Under the pieces are notes generated by a model. The model saw only the letters and a list, made by a program, of their open reading frames with translations. It made no database searches and was not told where the DNA came from. A DNA stretch of 64,000 bases from Flavobacterium sp. IMCC34852 (GTDB lineage: Bacteria > Bacteroidota > Bacteroidia > Flavobacteriales > Flavobacteriaceae), in NCBI RefSeq assembly GCF_030643905.1, contig NZ_CP121446.1:558001-622000 (forward strand), written 5' to 3'. Both the position numbers and the translations under genes were made by a program. Positions 55,074 through 63,206 of this stretch are shown piece by piece (the first letter of the stretch is position 1; each line of letters opens with the position of its first letter).

Positions 55074-56018
55074 TTATAACTCTTCTATCAGCAACCAAGC
55101 GTCTTTATTGTCTAATTTTTTGATGTCTTTCATAGTGTCCTGCGCATCGGTATAGGAGGAAAAACTTCCGTAAAGCACCGGGAACATGCCGTGTTTGTTG
55201 GCAGGCAGTCTTTTGGCTTTAAAACCTAATTTCAGTAAAGATTGGTAAGCATTCTCTGCATTGCTTTCGATTCTGAAAACACCGGCTACTACATGGTAGG
55301 GCATTTTTTGATTCGGTACGGTCAAGGTCACACTAGGTAACGGATTTTCAATAAAGAAAGTCGCTTCTTGTATTTTTTGATTGATTTTTTTCTGAACGTT
55401 CGATTGTACCAATAAAGTTTCTCGCTCGATTTGGGTCAAATAATTGTCATATAATTTGTAACCTAAAGCGCCGGTTAAACCTAAAGAAAGGGTAAAAACA
55501 GCTGCAAACTTTAAGGCTTTGTAGCTTTTTCTCTTTTCCGGAGTAAAGGCAATAGGTGCTTTTTCTTCTAAGGTTTCAATGACTTGTTTGTACTCTTCGC
55601 GTTTTACTGCCGGAGAAACAAACGAACTCAAACCAAAAGATTCTTTAAGGTAGTTGACTTGATCAGCCGGAATAAACACTAAATTTTTTTCAGCATTCAA
55701 GGTGAATTCGCCTATATTTTTTACCGAAAAACGACCCAATTCCTGAATTTTGTTTTTCCATTCAGACACTTCATTTTGAATAACGTTCACCGCTATTTCA
55801 TAGGCTATTTTTTCGGTTTGTGCCAAATGGTTGGCCAATAAACCGTCATTGTTTTTGATAAATGGATTGAACGAAATCATTTTTTTTGGCGGATAAAACG
55901 AATGAGCGCTTTCATCCAATTGCGCCGACTGGTATTCGGTCAAAAAAGCACCAAATCCGGGAACAGTAACGCACTGATAACGATATAATAATTGGGAAAT
56001 GTAAGGTTCAATCTTCAT
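55074..56018 (-). CDS. HU-like (CCDC81-type) and SPOR domain membrane protein
   Basis: A 314-residue protein. Residues 1-130 resemble the bacterial CCDC81-type HU-like domain pair (YQCVTVPGFGAFLTEYQ; LGRFSVKNIGEFTLNAEKN). A membrane helix lies near 168-188. Residues about 235-314 are a SPOR domain (YHVVAGVFRIESNAENAY...FPVLYGSFSS), which binds denuded septal peptidoglycan. It joins a cytoplasmic, possibly DNA-binding part to a periplasmic cell-wall sensor. It has a nearly leaderless promoter. Confidence 0.88.
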   Translation of the reverse strand: MKIEPYISQLLYRYQCVTVPGFGAFLTEYQSAQLDESAHSFYPPKKMISFNPFIKNNDGLLANHLAQTEKIAYEIAVNVIQNEVSEWKNKIQELGRFSVKNIGEFTLNAEKNLVFIPADQVNYLKESFGLSSFVSPAVKREEYKQVIETLEEKAPIAFTPEKRKSYKALKFAAVFTLSLGLTGALGYKLYDNYLTQIERETLLVQSNVQKKINQKIQEATFFIENPLPSVTLTVPNQKMPYHVVAGVFRIESNAENAYQSLLKLGFKAKRLPANKHGMFPVLYGSFSSYTDAQDTMKDIKKLDNKDAWLLIEEL

Positions 56019-56023
56019 GTCAA

Positions 56024-56052
56024 CAAATTTAGAGAAACAATAGTACTATCAA
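56024..56052 (-). promoter_or_regulatory. full promoter for the HU/SPOR gene, close to its ATG
   Basis: On the minus strand, TAAATTTG at 56024-56031 and a TTG box at 56050-56052 with an 18-bp spacer. The element ends 5 bases before the ATG, so the mRNA should be leaderless or almost so. Confidence 0.6.
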
Positions 56053-56096
56053 AAAATTATTCACAAATTTTATTAACAATCCAAAAGAAAAATATT

Positions 56097-56104
56097 TAGT
56101 TTTG
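56097..56104 (+). promoter_or_regulatory. -7 promoter element for dprA
   Basis: Reads TAGTTTTG (TAnnTTTG) 15 bases before the dprA ATG. It is divergent from the HU/SPOR promoter. Confidence 0.5.
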
Positions 56105-56119
56105 TAGTAATTTATTGAT

Positions 56120-57232
56120 ATGAATACAATCGAACTTTTTCACCTTTTGGCTCTTTTACGCGTTGATGGCGTAGGTGATATTGTGGCCAAAAAACTGATA
56201 AATCACTGTGGTTCAGCAGAAAATGTTTTTAAGGCCAAACTAAAAGAGTTAAAAGCAATTGACGGCGTTGGAGAGGTTTTAATTAAAAACCTAAAAGACA
56301 AAACTGTTTTTGAGAAAGCCGAACAAGAATTGACATACCTCCAAAACGAAAATACTAAAGTTTTGTATTTTCAAGATAACGATTATCCGGACCGTTTAAA
56401 ACATTGCGTTGACGGACCGGTTTTGCTTTTTGCTTCCGGGAATTTTGATTTTCAAAACCGCAAAATGATTAGCATTGTCGGAACAAGACAAATTACGGCT
56501 TACGGGACAGAATTTTGCAAAAAACTCATAGAAGATTTAGCCATTTTTAACCCGGTAGTTGTTAGTGGTTTTGCTTATGGTGTAGATATAGTAGCGCATC
56601 AAGCAGCAATGGAGTACGATTTGCAAACCATAGGTGTTTTGGCACATGGGTTGACCCAAATTTACCCCAAAACCCATAAAAAACACGTCGCAAAAATGGA
56701 ACAAAACGGCGGATTTCTAACAGAGTTTTGGAGCCATTCCAATCCCGATAAAGAAAATTTTGTCAAACGAAATCGAATCGTAGCCGGTATGAGTGAAGCT
56801 ACAATTGTGATTGAAAGTGCCGAAAAAGGAGGTTCGCTAATCACAGCCAATATGGCCAATGATTATAACCGAGATGTATTTGCGGTTCCCGGAAGAACTA
56901 CCGATAAATACAGTCAGGGATGCAATGATTTAATCAAAACCCAGCGTGCCAATTTGATTACGTCAGCGGCCGATTTGGTTTACGGTTTGAACTGGGAAAT
57001 TCATCCGCCGACACAAAAAGACCATAAAGTGATTCAAAAACAACTTTTTGTGTCTTTGGATTTTGAGGAACAAAAAATTTATGATTACTTGCAGCAAAAT
57101 GGAAAACAGTTGCTTGACATTGTGGCTCTCGATTGCGATTTTCCTATTTTTAAACTTTCTTCAATTCTCCTGACCATGGAATTAAAAGGAATTATAAGAC
57201 CTTTGCCCGGAAAATTGTTTGAAGCAATTTAA
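56120..57232 (+). CDS. dprA: DNA processing protein DprA
   Basis: A 370-residue protein. Residues 1-80 are a helix-hairpin-helix/SAM-like N-terminus (LLRVDGVGDIVAKKLI). The Rossmann-like core has SIVGTRQITAYG near residue 115-125, VVSGFAYGVDIVAHQAAM, and MSEATIVIESAEKGGSLITANMA. A winged-helix-like C-terminus follows. DprA loads RecA on incoming single-stranded DNA during natural transformation. The unknown membrane gene 9 bases downstream is probably co-transcribed. Confidence 0.96.
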   Translation: MNTIELFHLLALLRVDGVGDIVAKKLINHCGSAENVFKAKLKELKAIDGVGEVLIKNLKDKTVFEKAEQELTYLQNENTKVLYFQDNDYPDRLKHCVDGPVLLFASGNFDFQNRKMISIVGTRQITAYGTEFCKKLIEDLAIFNPVVVSGFAYGVDIVAHQAAMEYDLQTIGVLAHGLTQIYPKTHKKHVAKMEQNGGFLTEFWSHSNPDKENFVKRNRIVAGMSEATIVIESAEKGGSLITANMANDYNRDVFAVPGRTTDKYSQGCNDLIKTQRANLITSAADLVYGLNWEIHPPTQKDHKVIQKQLFVSLDFEEQKIYDYLQQNGKQLLDIVALDCDFPIFKLSSILLTMELKGIIRPLPGKLFEAI

Positions 57233-57241
57233 AAAACAACT

Positions 57242-58657
57242 ATGAATATTATTCAAATAGCTACACTATTGTCTGTTGATGTAACCCAATTTGGGTCATT
57301 GACTAAAGCAGATTTTACCGAAATGGAAAGCAGATTGGAACAAGAAAAACTAAACCATTCCAATTTGACGGACCACTCCATTGCTCAGTTTTTTAAAGCT
57401 TTGAAAAAGCATGCTCAACCATTTCAGGCGGTGATGAATAACCGTGCGTTGTTTAACTTTTTTGCCCAAAAAAATTATTCCAAAAAACAGTTTCCAACCG
57501 CAGTTGAGGTGCAAGATACCACTGCGATTAAAGCTTTTATTCAAACATTTTTGATTGAAGAGCTCAATCCGTTTGTTTTGGATAAAATTCAGGCCAATGA
57601 GTTTCAGGAGATAGCATTATTGGTTGAAGCGCATGAGTTCTTGCCGGATGAAATGGCAAATCTAATTTACTTTTTTGCCAAAGAAAAACTCGATTTAGCC
57701 AATCGGACTTTAAAGCCACCATTTGGCGATTTTTCGAAAATACTTTACGTCAAAGATGCCCATTTCTTTATCTTCCTGAATGGTTTAAAAAACGAAGAGT
57801 TGGAAGAAAAAATCAAACTATTTTTTACCACGGTAATGAATATGTATATGGCAGATAAGACTTCTGAATTGGCAAAGCAGACTTTTACCGCAATGAAAAA
57901 TTATGATGCGCTTGACGATCAGCTTTCAAAAAACATAGGAACCTTAAAAGAAAGTGCCGAGATCAATTACAAACCTTTTGCGGTTAACCGAAAGAAATAT
58001 TATTGGATTTATGCCGTAGTAGGATTGTTTATATTGATAAGAGTTTCTCTTTTTATCAGCGATATTTCTGAAATGAATAATCAGTATGACGATTACGAGA
58101 ATTATGATGATTATGAAACCGAATCTGAGCCTAGAAAGTTAGACCGTTATTATACTGACATGAAGTTTAAAATTGACAGTTTTCGCACTTTTTTAGTCGA
58201 TTATAATCAAGATCAAATCAAGCGATTGACCAAAATCAGTGATATTAAAACCGGGCAAAACCCTTTTGAAACCTTCTACGAAAACCAGCCCACAGGCGAA
58301 AGCGGTAACAACATCAGAATACAAAACAGTAGCGATTATGACATGTTGTTATTAGAAAACGCGGTATTATATGACAGCATCAAAATTCCACGAACCGCTC
58401 ATTACATAAAAGCAGGTGATTTTCTTTATGTTAACTTCAATAGCGAAGAAGCCAAGACCATTTTTAATGTTTATTTGGGAAAAAAATTGGCTACTTTCCA
58501 AACGGAAAGCAACCATTTATTTGTTAGAGGCGGTTCGGTTGTAGAATACCGTTTCAGTGAATTGGCTCCAAGGGCCAAAGCCATTTTAGCAGAAGATCAT
58601 ATTTTTGAAAACGATGTCAAACTAAACTACAAAAACGGCGGTTTGATAGAGGACTAA
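57242..58657 (+). CDS. unknown single-pass membrane protein downstream of dprA
   Basis: A 471-residue protein. The first 250 residues are soluble and helical. One membrane helix lies near 258-277, followed by an Asp/Tyr-rich linker (NQYDDYENYDDYETESEP) and a beta-rich probably periplasmic domain to the end. No signal peptide, so the N-terminus is likely cytoplasmic. No family recognised. It starts 9 bases after dprA. Confidence 0.75.
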   Translation: MNIIQIATLLSVDVTQFGSLTKADFTEMESRLEQEKLNHSNLTDHSIAQFFKALKKHAQPFQAVMNNRALFNFFAQKNYSKKQFPTAVEVQDTTAIKAFIQTFLIEELNPFVLDKIQANEFQEIALLVEAHEFLPDEMANLIYFFAKEKLDLANRTLKPPFGDFSKILYVKDAHFFIFLNGLKNEELEEKIKLFFTTVMNMYMADKTSELAKQTFTAMKNYDALDDQLSKNIGTLKESAEINYKPFAVNRKKYYWIYAVVGLFILIRVSLFISDISEMNNQYDDYENYDDYETESEPRKLDRYYTDMKFKIDSFRTFLVDYNQDQIKRLTKISDIKTGQNPFETFYENQPTGESGNNIRIQNSSDYDMLLLENAVLYDSIKIPRTAHYIKAGDFLYVNFNSEEAKTIFNVYLGKKLATFQTESNHLFVRGGSVVEYRFSELAPRAKAILAEDHIFENDVKLNYKNGGLIED

Positions 58658-58658
58658 G

Positions 58659-59636
58659 TTATTCAAATCCCAGTTTGGTTCTTACTTTTTGCAAAACACC
58701 ATCCGCAATTTTCCCGGCTTTAGTGGCGCCTAATTTGAGTAAAGCATCTACTTCAGCTTGATTATTCATGTAGTAGTTATATTTTTCTCTTTCGGTTTTG
58801 AATCGTTCACAGATCAATTCAAACAAAGCTTGTTTGGCATGGCCGTAACCAAAGTCACGATTGGCATTGGCATACTTTACTTTCATTTCGGCAATTTGCG
58901 CCGCATTGGCTACCAATTTATAAAGGGCAAATATTTTACAAGTATCCGGATTCTTTGGGTCTTCCAATGGCGTACTATCGGTTTCGATGCTCATGATTTG
59001 TTTGCGCAACGCTTTATCTTCGAGGAATATATTGATGAGATTGCCTCGAGATTTACTCATTTTATGACCATCTGTTCCCGGAACATACATGGTTTCTTCT
59101 TGAACTTTGCCTTCCGGAAGAACAAAAGTTTCTCCCATTTGATGGTTAAAGCGAGCCGCTACGTCGCGGGTAATTTCAATATGCTGCATTTGGTCTTTCC
59201 CTACCGGAACAAATTCGGCATCATACAACAAAATATCGGCTGCCATCAACATCGGATAGGAAAACAAACCGGCATTTACATCTTCCAATCGGTCGGCTTT
59301 ATCTTTAAAAGAATGCGCTAAGGTTAACCTTTGGAACGGGAAAAAGCAACTCAAGTACCAAGACAATTCAGCCGTTTGCGGCACATCGCTTTGACGGTAA
59401 AAAATCACTTTATTCACATCCAATCCGCAAGCTAGCCATACAGCTGCTGTGCTGTAAGTGTTTTGGCGAAGTTCATCACCATTTTTAATTTGGGTCACCG
59501 AATGTAAATCGGCAATAAAAAGAAACGATTCGTTGCTTGGGTTTTCTGACAACTCAATAGCAGGTAATATAGCGCCTAAAAGGTTTCCCAAATGTGGCGT
59601 TCCTGTACTTTGAATTCCGGTTAATATTTTTGACAT
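58659..59636 (-). CDS. trpS: tryptophan-tRNA ligase
   Basis: The frame opens at 59711, but family alignment begins at MSKILTGIQSTGTPHLGNLL, so ATG 59636 is chosen (325 residues). The class I HIGH motif appears as PHLGN and the KMSKS motif as KMSKSRGN. AGLFSYPMLMAADILLYDAEFVPVGKDQMQHIE is the Trp-binding core. It charges tRNA-Trp. It is divergent from the acyltransferase gene and converges tightly on the dprA partner. Confidence 0.97.
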   Translation of the reverse strand: MSKILTGIQSTGTPHLGNLLGAILPAIELSENPSNESFLFIADLHSVTQIKNGDELRQNTYSTAAVWLACGLDVNKVIFYRQSDVPQTAELSWYLSCFFPFQRLTLAHSFKDKADRLEDVNAGLFSYPMLMAADILLYDAEFVPVGKDQMQHIEITRDVAARFNHQMGETFVLPEGKVQEETMYVPGTDGHKMSKSRGNLINIFLEDKALRKQIMSIETDSTPLEDPKNPDTCKIFALYKLVANAAQIAEMKVKYANANRDFGYGHAKQALFELICERFKTEREKYNYYMNNQAEVDALLKLGATKAGKIADGVLQKVRTKLGFE

Positions 59637-59656
59637 CTTTAATTTTTTTCTAATCG

Positions 59657-59664
59657 CAAAGTTA
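59657..59664 (-). promoter_or_regulatory. -7 promoter element for trpS
   Basis: Reads TAACTTTG on the minus strand, 20 bases before ATG 59636. It lies inside the longer open frame, supporting the shorter start. Confidence 0.5.
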
Positions 59665-59696
59665 AACCTTTGTATTAAAAATTGCATACCTTTCAT

Positions 59697-59704
59697 TACA
59701 TTTG
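59697..59704 (+). promoter_or_regulatory. -7 promoter element for the acyltransferase, 5 bases before its ATG
   Basis: Reads TACATTTG (TAnnTTTG), ending 5 bases before the ATG at 59710, implying a leaderless mRNA. No good -33 box. Confidence 0.4.
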
Positions 59705-59709
59705 ACCAC

Positions 59710-60459
59710 ATGAGAGCATTGAAAATTGTTTTTTGGACGCTTTACCGCATTTGGTTTTACATTTTGATGGCCATTCCCATCATCGTCATGTTTCCGTTTT
59801 TGTTTGTTTCTATTCTTTCGGAAAAATGGTATGCGTATTTTTTTGTGATGGCCAGAATTTGGGCTAAATTTATTCTTTTCGGGATGGGTTTTCGGGTCAA
59901 AGTAACCTTTGAAGAAGAACCGCAGCAAGGTAAAAGTTATATGTTTGTAGCCAATCATACTTCGATGACCGATATCATGTTGATGCTTTCTATAGTTAAA
60001 AATCCCTTTGTATTTGTGGGGAAAAAAGAATTGGCTAAGATTCCGTTATTTGGGTTTTTCTATAAAAGAACTTGTATTTTGGTGGATCGAAGCAGTTCTA
60101 AAAGTAGAATGGCGGTTTTTGGGCGTGCCCAAAAAAGATTAAATCAAGGCGTAAGTATTTGCATTTTTCCTGAAGGCGGCGTTCCCGAGGAGAGTGTGGT
60201 TTTGGATGAATTTAAGGATGGCGCTTTCCGCTTGGCCATTGAACACGAAATTCCCATTGTTCCTATGACTTTTTATGATAATAAAAGACTTTTTTCTTAT
60301 ACCTTTTTCAGCGGAAGTCCCGGATTGATGAGGGCAAAAGTGCATCGTTTTTTTGACACCAAAAATCAAACGGCAGATTATAAAAAAGCATTAAAAAGCA
60401 ATGTCAGGGCTTTACTTTTAAAAGATTTAGAAGAAGATTTAGAAGAAGATTTAAAATAA
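59710..60459 (+). CDS. 1-acyl-sn-glycerol-3-phosphate acyltransferase-like
   Basis: A 249-residue PlsC-family enzyme: two N-terminal membrane helices, then catalytic HxxxxD in NHTSMTDIM near residue 80, the acceptor motif FPEGGVPEE near 154-160, and VPMTFYDN. It makes phosphatidic acid from lysophosphatidate at the inner membrane. The gene ends in a 12-base tandem repeat encoding DLEEDLEEDLK. Confidence 0.92.
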   Translation: MRALKIVFWTLYRIWFYILMAIPIIVMFPFLFVSILSEKWYAYFFVMARIWAKFILFGMGFRVKVTFEEEPQQGKSYMFVANHTSMTDIMLMLSIVKNPFVFVGKKELAKIPLFGFFYKRTCILVDRSSSKSRMAVFGRAQKRLNQGVSICIFPEGGVPEESVVLDEFKDGAFRLAIEHEIPIVPMTFYDNKRLFSYTFFSGSPGLMRAKVHRFFDTKNQTADYKKALKSNVRALLLKDLEEDLEEDLK

Positions 60460-60500
60460 AAAAGAGTTCCTCCCGAAGCTTCGGGATCGGAACTCTTTTT
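60459..60500. terminator. bidirectional terminator, long hairpin
   Basis: Outer 12-bp arms 60459-60470 and 60489-60500 pair perfectly; an inner 16-base palindrome (60471-60486) lies between. A residues on the left and T on the right let it serve the acyltransferase and the convergent operon at 60555. Confidence 0.88.
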
Positions 60501-60554
60501 AGTTATTACTCGAAAGCAATAACACCACTTAACTAATTTTTAAACAATCACAAA

Positions 60555-62129
60555 CTAGAATTTATAACTTATTCCGCTGTAAATGCCAAACACGTAAGGT
60601 TTGAAATTTCCGTCATCTGCGCGGAAGGTATTTAATTGGTATTTGAAGGTTGGCTCTACATTAAGTTCAAAAGACTTCATAAAGCCATATTTGATTCCCA
60701 AACCGATATTGGTACTAAAATGAACCGAATTCAAATTATTGGCTCTACCCAAAACAGTTGTTCGGTTGTTGGAAACAATGGAGATGGAATTGTCTTGTAG
60801 AAATAAAGTACTGAAACCACTGATAATTTTTAAACCAAAACGTTTCTCAACAATGGCATAAGACATTTCCAACGGCATTTCTAAAAAGCCCATTTCTTGG
60901 TGAATGTATCCTTCATTTTTGTGAACAATAGCTTCCTCAAATGCCAAAAGATCATTTTCAGAAGGCATAAGAGCTGCCGGAGAATTGGAAGGAACTGCAC
61001 TTTCCACTTGCAAAGTATAACCGGCACCGGTTGGACTTAAGCCCGACAAATATCGCGTTTGCATAGTGGCATAATAAAATACATTATTGGTGTTGTAATT
61101 CATGTTTAATTTGTTCAAACCTGTTCTTATAGTCAATTTTGAATTGACGGCGTAGCTTACGCCAAGACCAAAACCAACACTTGTATTATAGGTTTTGGAA
61201 TTGTTCACAAGAGTTGAATCAATGGGTGAACCATTTGAAATTGAACCTAAAAAAATAGGAGCAACATTTGAGGTAAGTTGCCACCTATTTTGTTTAGATT
61301 CTTGTTTAGATTTTTTTTCTTTTTCAGCCAGCAATTCTTCCAAAGGATTATTCTCTTGATTTTTGTTATTGGTTGTGTCATTAACCTTACTTTCAACTTC
61401 TTTGTCAGCGATTATAGTATTATTATCACCTTTTAGCGCTTCAAGATTGATTTCTTTTGTAACTGCAATTGTATTGGTTTCCTTTGATTTAGAATCATTA
61501 TTGTCAGTTTGAGCAATTCCATTTTTAGCAATGGTTTGGCTGGAAGTCTCTTTGCTCACCGTAACCGGCGTTTCATGTTTTACAAAAATGTTCTCTGCAA
61601 CTGAAGACTTGCTTTTTTCTGAAGCTATTTTGTTTTTAGAAGCGCTATTTTTAGCTGATTTTCCTTGAGCTACAGTCGTTTTTGAATGGTTTACGATAGG
61701 CGATGAATAGATGTTTCTATCCAATTTTCGTTGTTTTGAATTGGTAGTCGGAGCCTCATCAGTGTTATCTGTTTTTAAAACGTGATTGCTTTGACTTTCT
61801 TGAGTAGTTACCCCTTCGGTAGTGTTTTCCATTTTGCTTGGAATACCTTTTTCCAAATCGCTATTCCCACGATTTTGTTTAGAATTCTCTTGATTGACTA
61901 CTGAATTTGTTTGGGGAACATCATTGTTAAAAAAGTTTTGGGTCAGTAGTATTCCTATGAGGATTGCCACCGCCACGCCGGAAAGTTTCCACCAAAACGG
62001 AATTACTCTTTTGCGTTTTTTATCGGCTAGCTTTGCTTCAATATTGCCCCAAAGATCATCAGCAGGGCTGACTTCATAATCTTTGAACTTTTCTTGAAAA
62101 AGTCTGTCTATGTTCTTTTTATCATTCAT
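60555..62129 (-). CDS. anti-sigma-like membrane protein fused to a beta-barrel-like domain
   Basis: A 524-residue protein. Residues 1-45 are a cytoplasmic segment (LFQEKFKDYEVSPADDLWGNIEAKL) typical of Bacteroidetes proteins paired with ECF sigma factors. A membrane helix lies near 46-65. Residues about 70-280 are a Ser/Thr/Asn/Lys low-complexity linker. Residues about 285-524 are beta-rich with alternating aromatic residues like an outer-membrane porin (PorT/OMP_b-brl). Its ATG overlaps the sigma factor stop by 4 bases. Confidence 0.8.
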   Translation of the reverse strand: MNDKKNIDRLFQEKFKDYEVSPADDLWGNIEAKLADKKRKRVIPFWWKLSGVAVAILIGILLTQNFFNNDVPQTNSVVNQENSKQNRGNSDLEKGIPSKMENTTEGVTTQESQSNHVLKTDNTDEAPTTNSKQRKLDRNIYSSPIVNHSKTTVAQGKSAKNSASKNKIASEKSKSSVAENIFVKHETPVTVSKETSSQTIAKNGIAQTDNNDSKSKETNTIAVTKEINLEALKGDNNTIIADKEVESKVNDTTNNKNQENNPLEELLAEKEKKSKQESKQNRWQLTSNVAPIFLGSISNGSPIDSTLVNNSKTYNTSVGFGLGVSYAVNSKLTIRTGLNKLNMNYNTNNVFYYATMQTRYLSGLSPTGAGYTLQVESAVPSNSPAALMPSENDLLAFEEAIVHKNEGYIHQEMGFLEMPLEMSYAIVEKRFGLKIISGFSTLFLQDNSISIVSNNRTTVLGRANNLNSVHFSTNIGLGIKYGFMKSFELNVEPTFKYQLNTFRADDGNFKPYVFGIYSGISYKF

Positions 62130-62677
62130 TTTGCAGAAGGAAGCTTTTTGGCTTCTTCGTTTTTGTGTTGTTCTATTTTTTCTTTTAAAATCATTCTGGC
62201 TCGTGCCAAGTTTGATTTTGAGGTACCGATATTGATGGTCAGCATTTCAGCGATATCAGCATGGGAATATCCATCGATTACATAAAGGTTGAAAACCAAT
62301 CGGTATCTGTCGGGCAATTCTTGAATGATTTTTAACAAATAATCCATAGAAATATAATCGTCCTCAACTTCAACCTCAAAATCCTCGGTTACATCTTCAT
62401 TCACTAAACTCAAAAAAGTTTGGCTTCGGTATTGCTGTAACACGTTATTAATCATTATTCGCTTTAGCCAACCCTCAAAAGAACCTTTGAACGAAAACTG
62501 TTCAATTTTATTAAAAATCAGTAAAAACCCGTCTTGCAAATTGTCTTGAGCCTCAGTATAATTGCGCGAATACTTTAAGCATACAGCAAACAGTTTTGGC
62601 GAATACATTCTATATAACTGTTCTTGTGCTTTTCTATCATTGTTTTTGCAATCATTTATGAGTTGATTTAAATCCAA
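62126..62677 (-). CDS. ECF-type RNA polymerase sigma factor
   Basis: A 183-residue sigma-70 family protein. Region 2: YRMYSPKLFAVCLKYSRNYTEAQDNLQDGFLLIF; region 4: LPDRYRLVFNLYVIDGYSHADIAEML with its helix-turn-helix, then SKSNLARARMILKEKI. It directs RNA polymerase to target promoters and is likely controlled by the membrane protein overlapping its end by 4 bases. Confidence 0.94.
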   Translation of the reverse strand: MDLNQLINDCKNNDRKAQEQLYRMYSPKLFAVCLKYSRNYTEAQDNLQDGFLLIFNKIEQFSFKGSFEGWLKRIMINNVLQQYRSQTFLSLVNEDVTEDFEVEVEDDYISMDYLLKIIQELPDRYRLVFNLYVIDGYSHADIAEMLTINIGTSKSNLARARMILKEKIEQHKNEEAKKLPSAK

Positions 62678-62701
62678 TTTTCAAAAATTGATTGTTGTGT
62701 T

Positions 62702-63109
62702 CTATTCGAGTACCGGTATTTCGTATTCTAAATAAATATCGTTTCCTTGTTCGTCTTTTCCTTGCCAAAACTTAAAAACATAGGAGCCATTACTGGTTAC
62801 TTGGAAATCGAAAGAGCAAGTTGAAACATCATTTGGGGTTGCTGTACAGTCATTTCTTTCTTCTTTGGCGGTTTCAACCGCTATGGTTCTTTCGTTAAGG
62901 TATTTGTGGTAGGAAATTGCATTATAATAATGACAAGTAGTAGGCCTATTGTAGTGCAGTGTAATAGTATAGACTCCTCCTAATGTAAATTCACTCGGGA
63001 TATCAACACTTACTATCGGTCTTAACTCATAACTATAATTAGGACCATCCTCCGGCGAACAAGAATTGAATAAAAAAAATGAGACTAAAAGAAAAAGTAT
63101 TCTTTTCAT
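62702..63109 (-). CDS. small hypothetical lipoprotein, 135 aa
   Basis: A lipoprotein signal with lipobox FNSC (Cys17) and a beta-rich mature part containing three further Cys residues in CHYYNA, DCTATP and CSFDF, which may form a disulfide. It resembles an Ig-like fold by pattern, without family match. It lies 24 bases upstream of the sigma gene on the same strand and may be co-transcribed. Confidence 0.75.
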   Translation of the reverse strand: MKRILFLLVSFFLFNSCSPEDGPNYSYELRPIVSVDIPSEFTLGGVYTITLHYNRPTTCHYYNAISYHKYLNERTIAVETAKEERNDCTATPNDVSTCSFDFQVTSNGSYVFKFWQGKDEQGNDIYLEYEIPVLE

Positions 63110-63168
63110 AATAAAGTTAATTTTTGGGTAAGATGAATGTACTTTAAAAAGGTTGCGTTAAATTAATA

Positions 63169-63203
63169 AAAAAACGCCTCGGTTTTTTATCGAGACGTTT
63201 TTT
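63169..63203 (-). terminator. terminator of recA
   Basis: Arms 63169-63181 and 63191-63203 pair over 13 bp with one wobble; the minus-strand T tract lies at the 63169 side. It follows the recA stop at 63207 by a few bases. Confidence 0.85.
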
Positions 63204-63206
63204 GTT

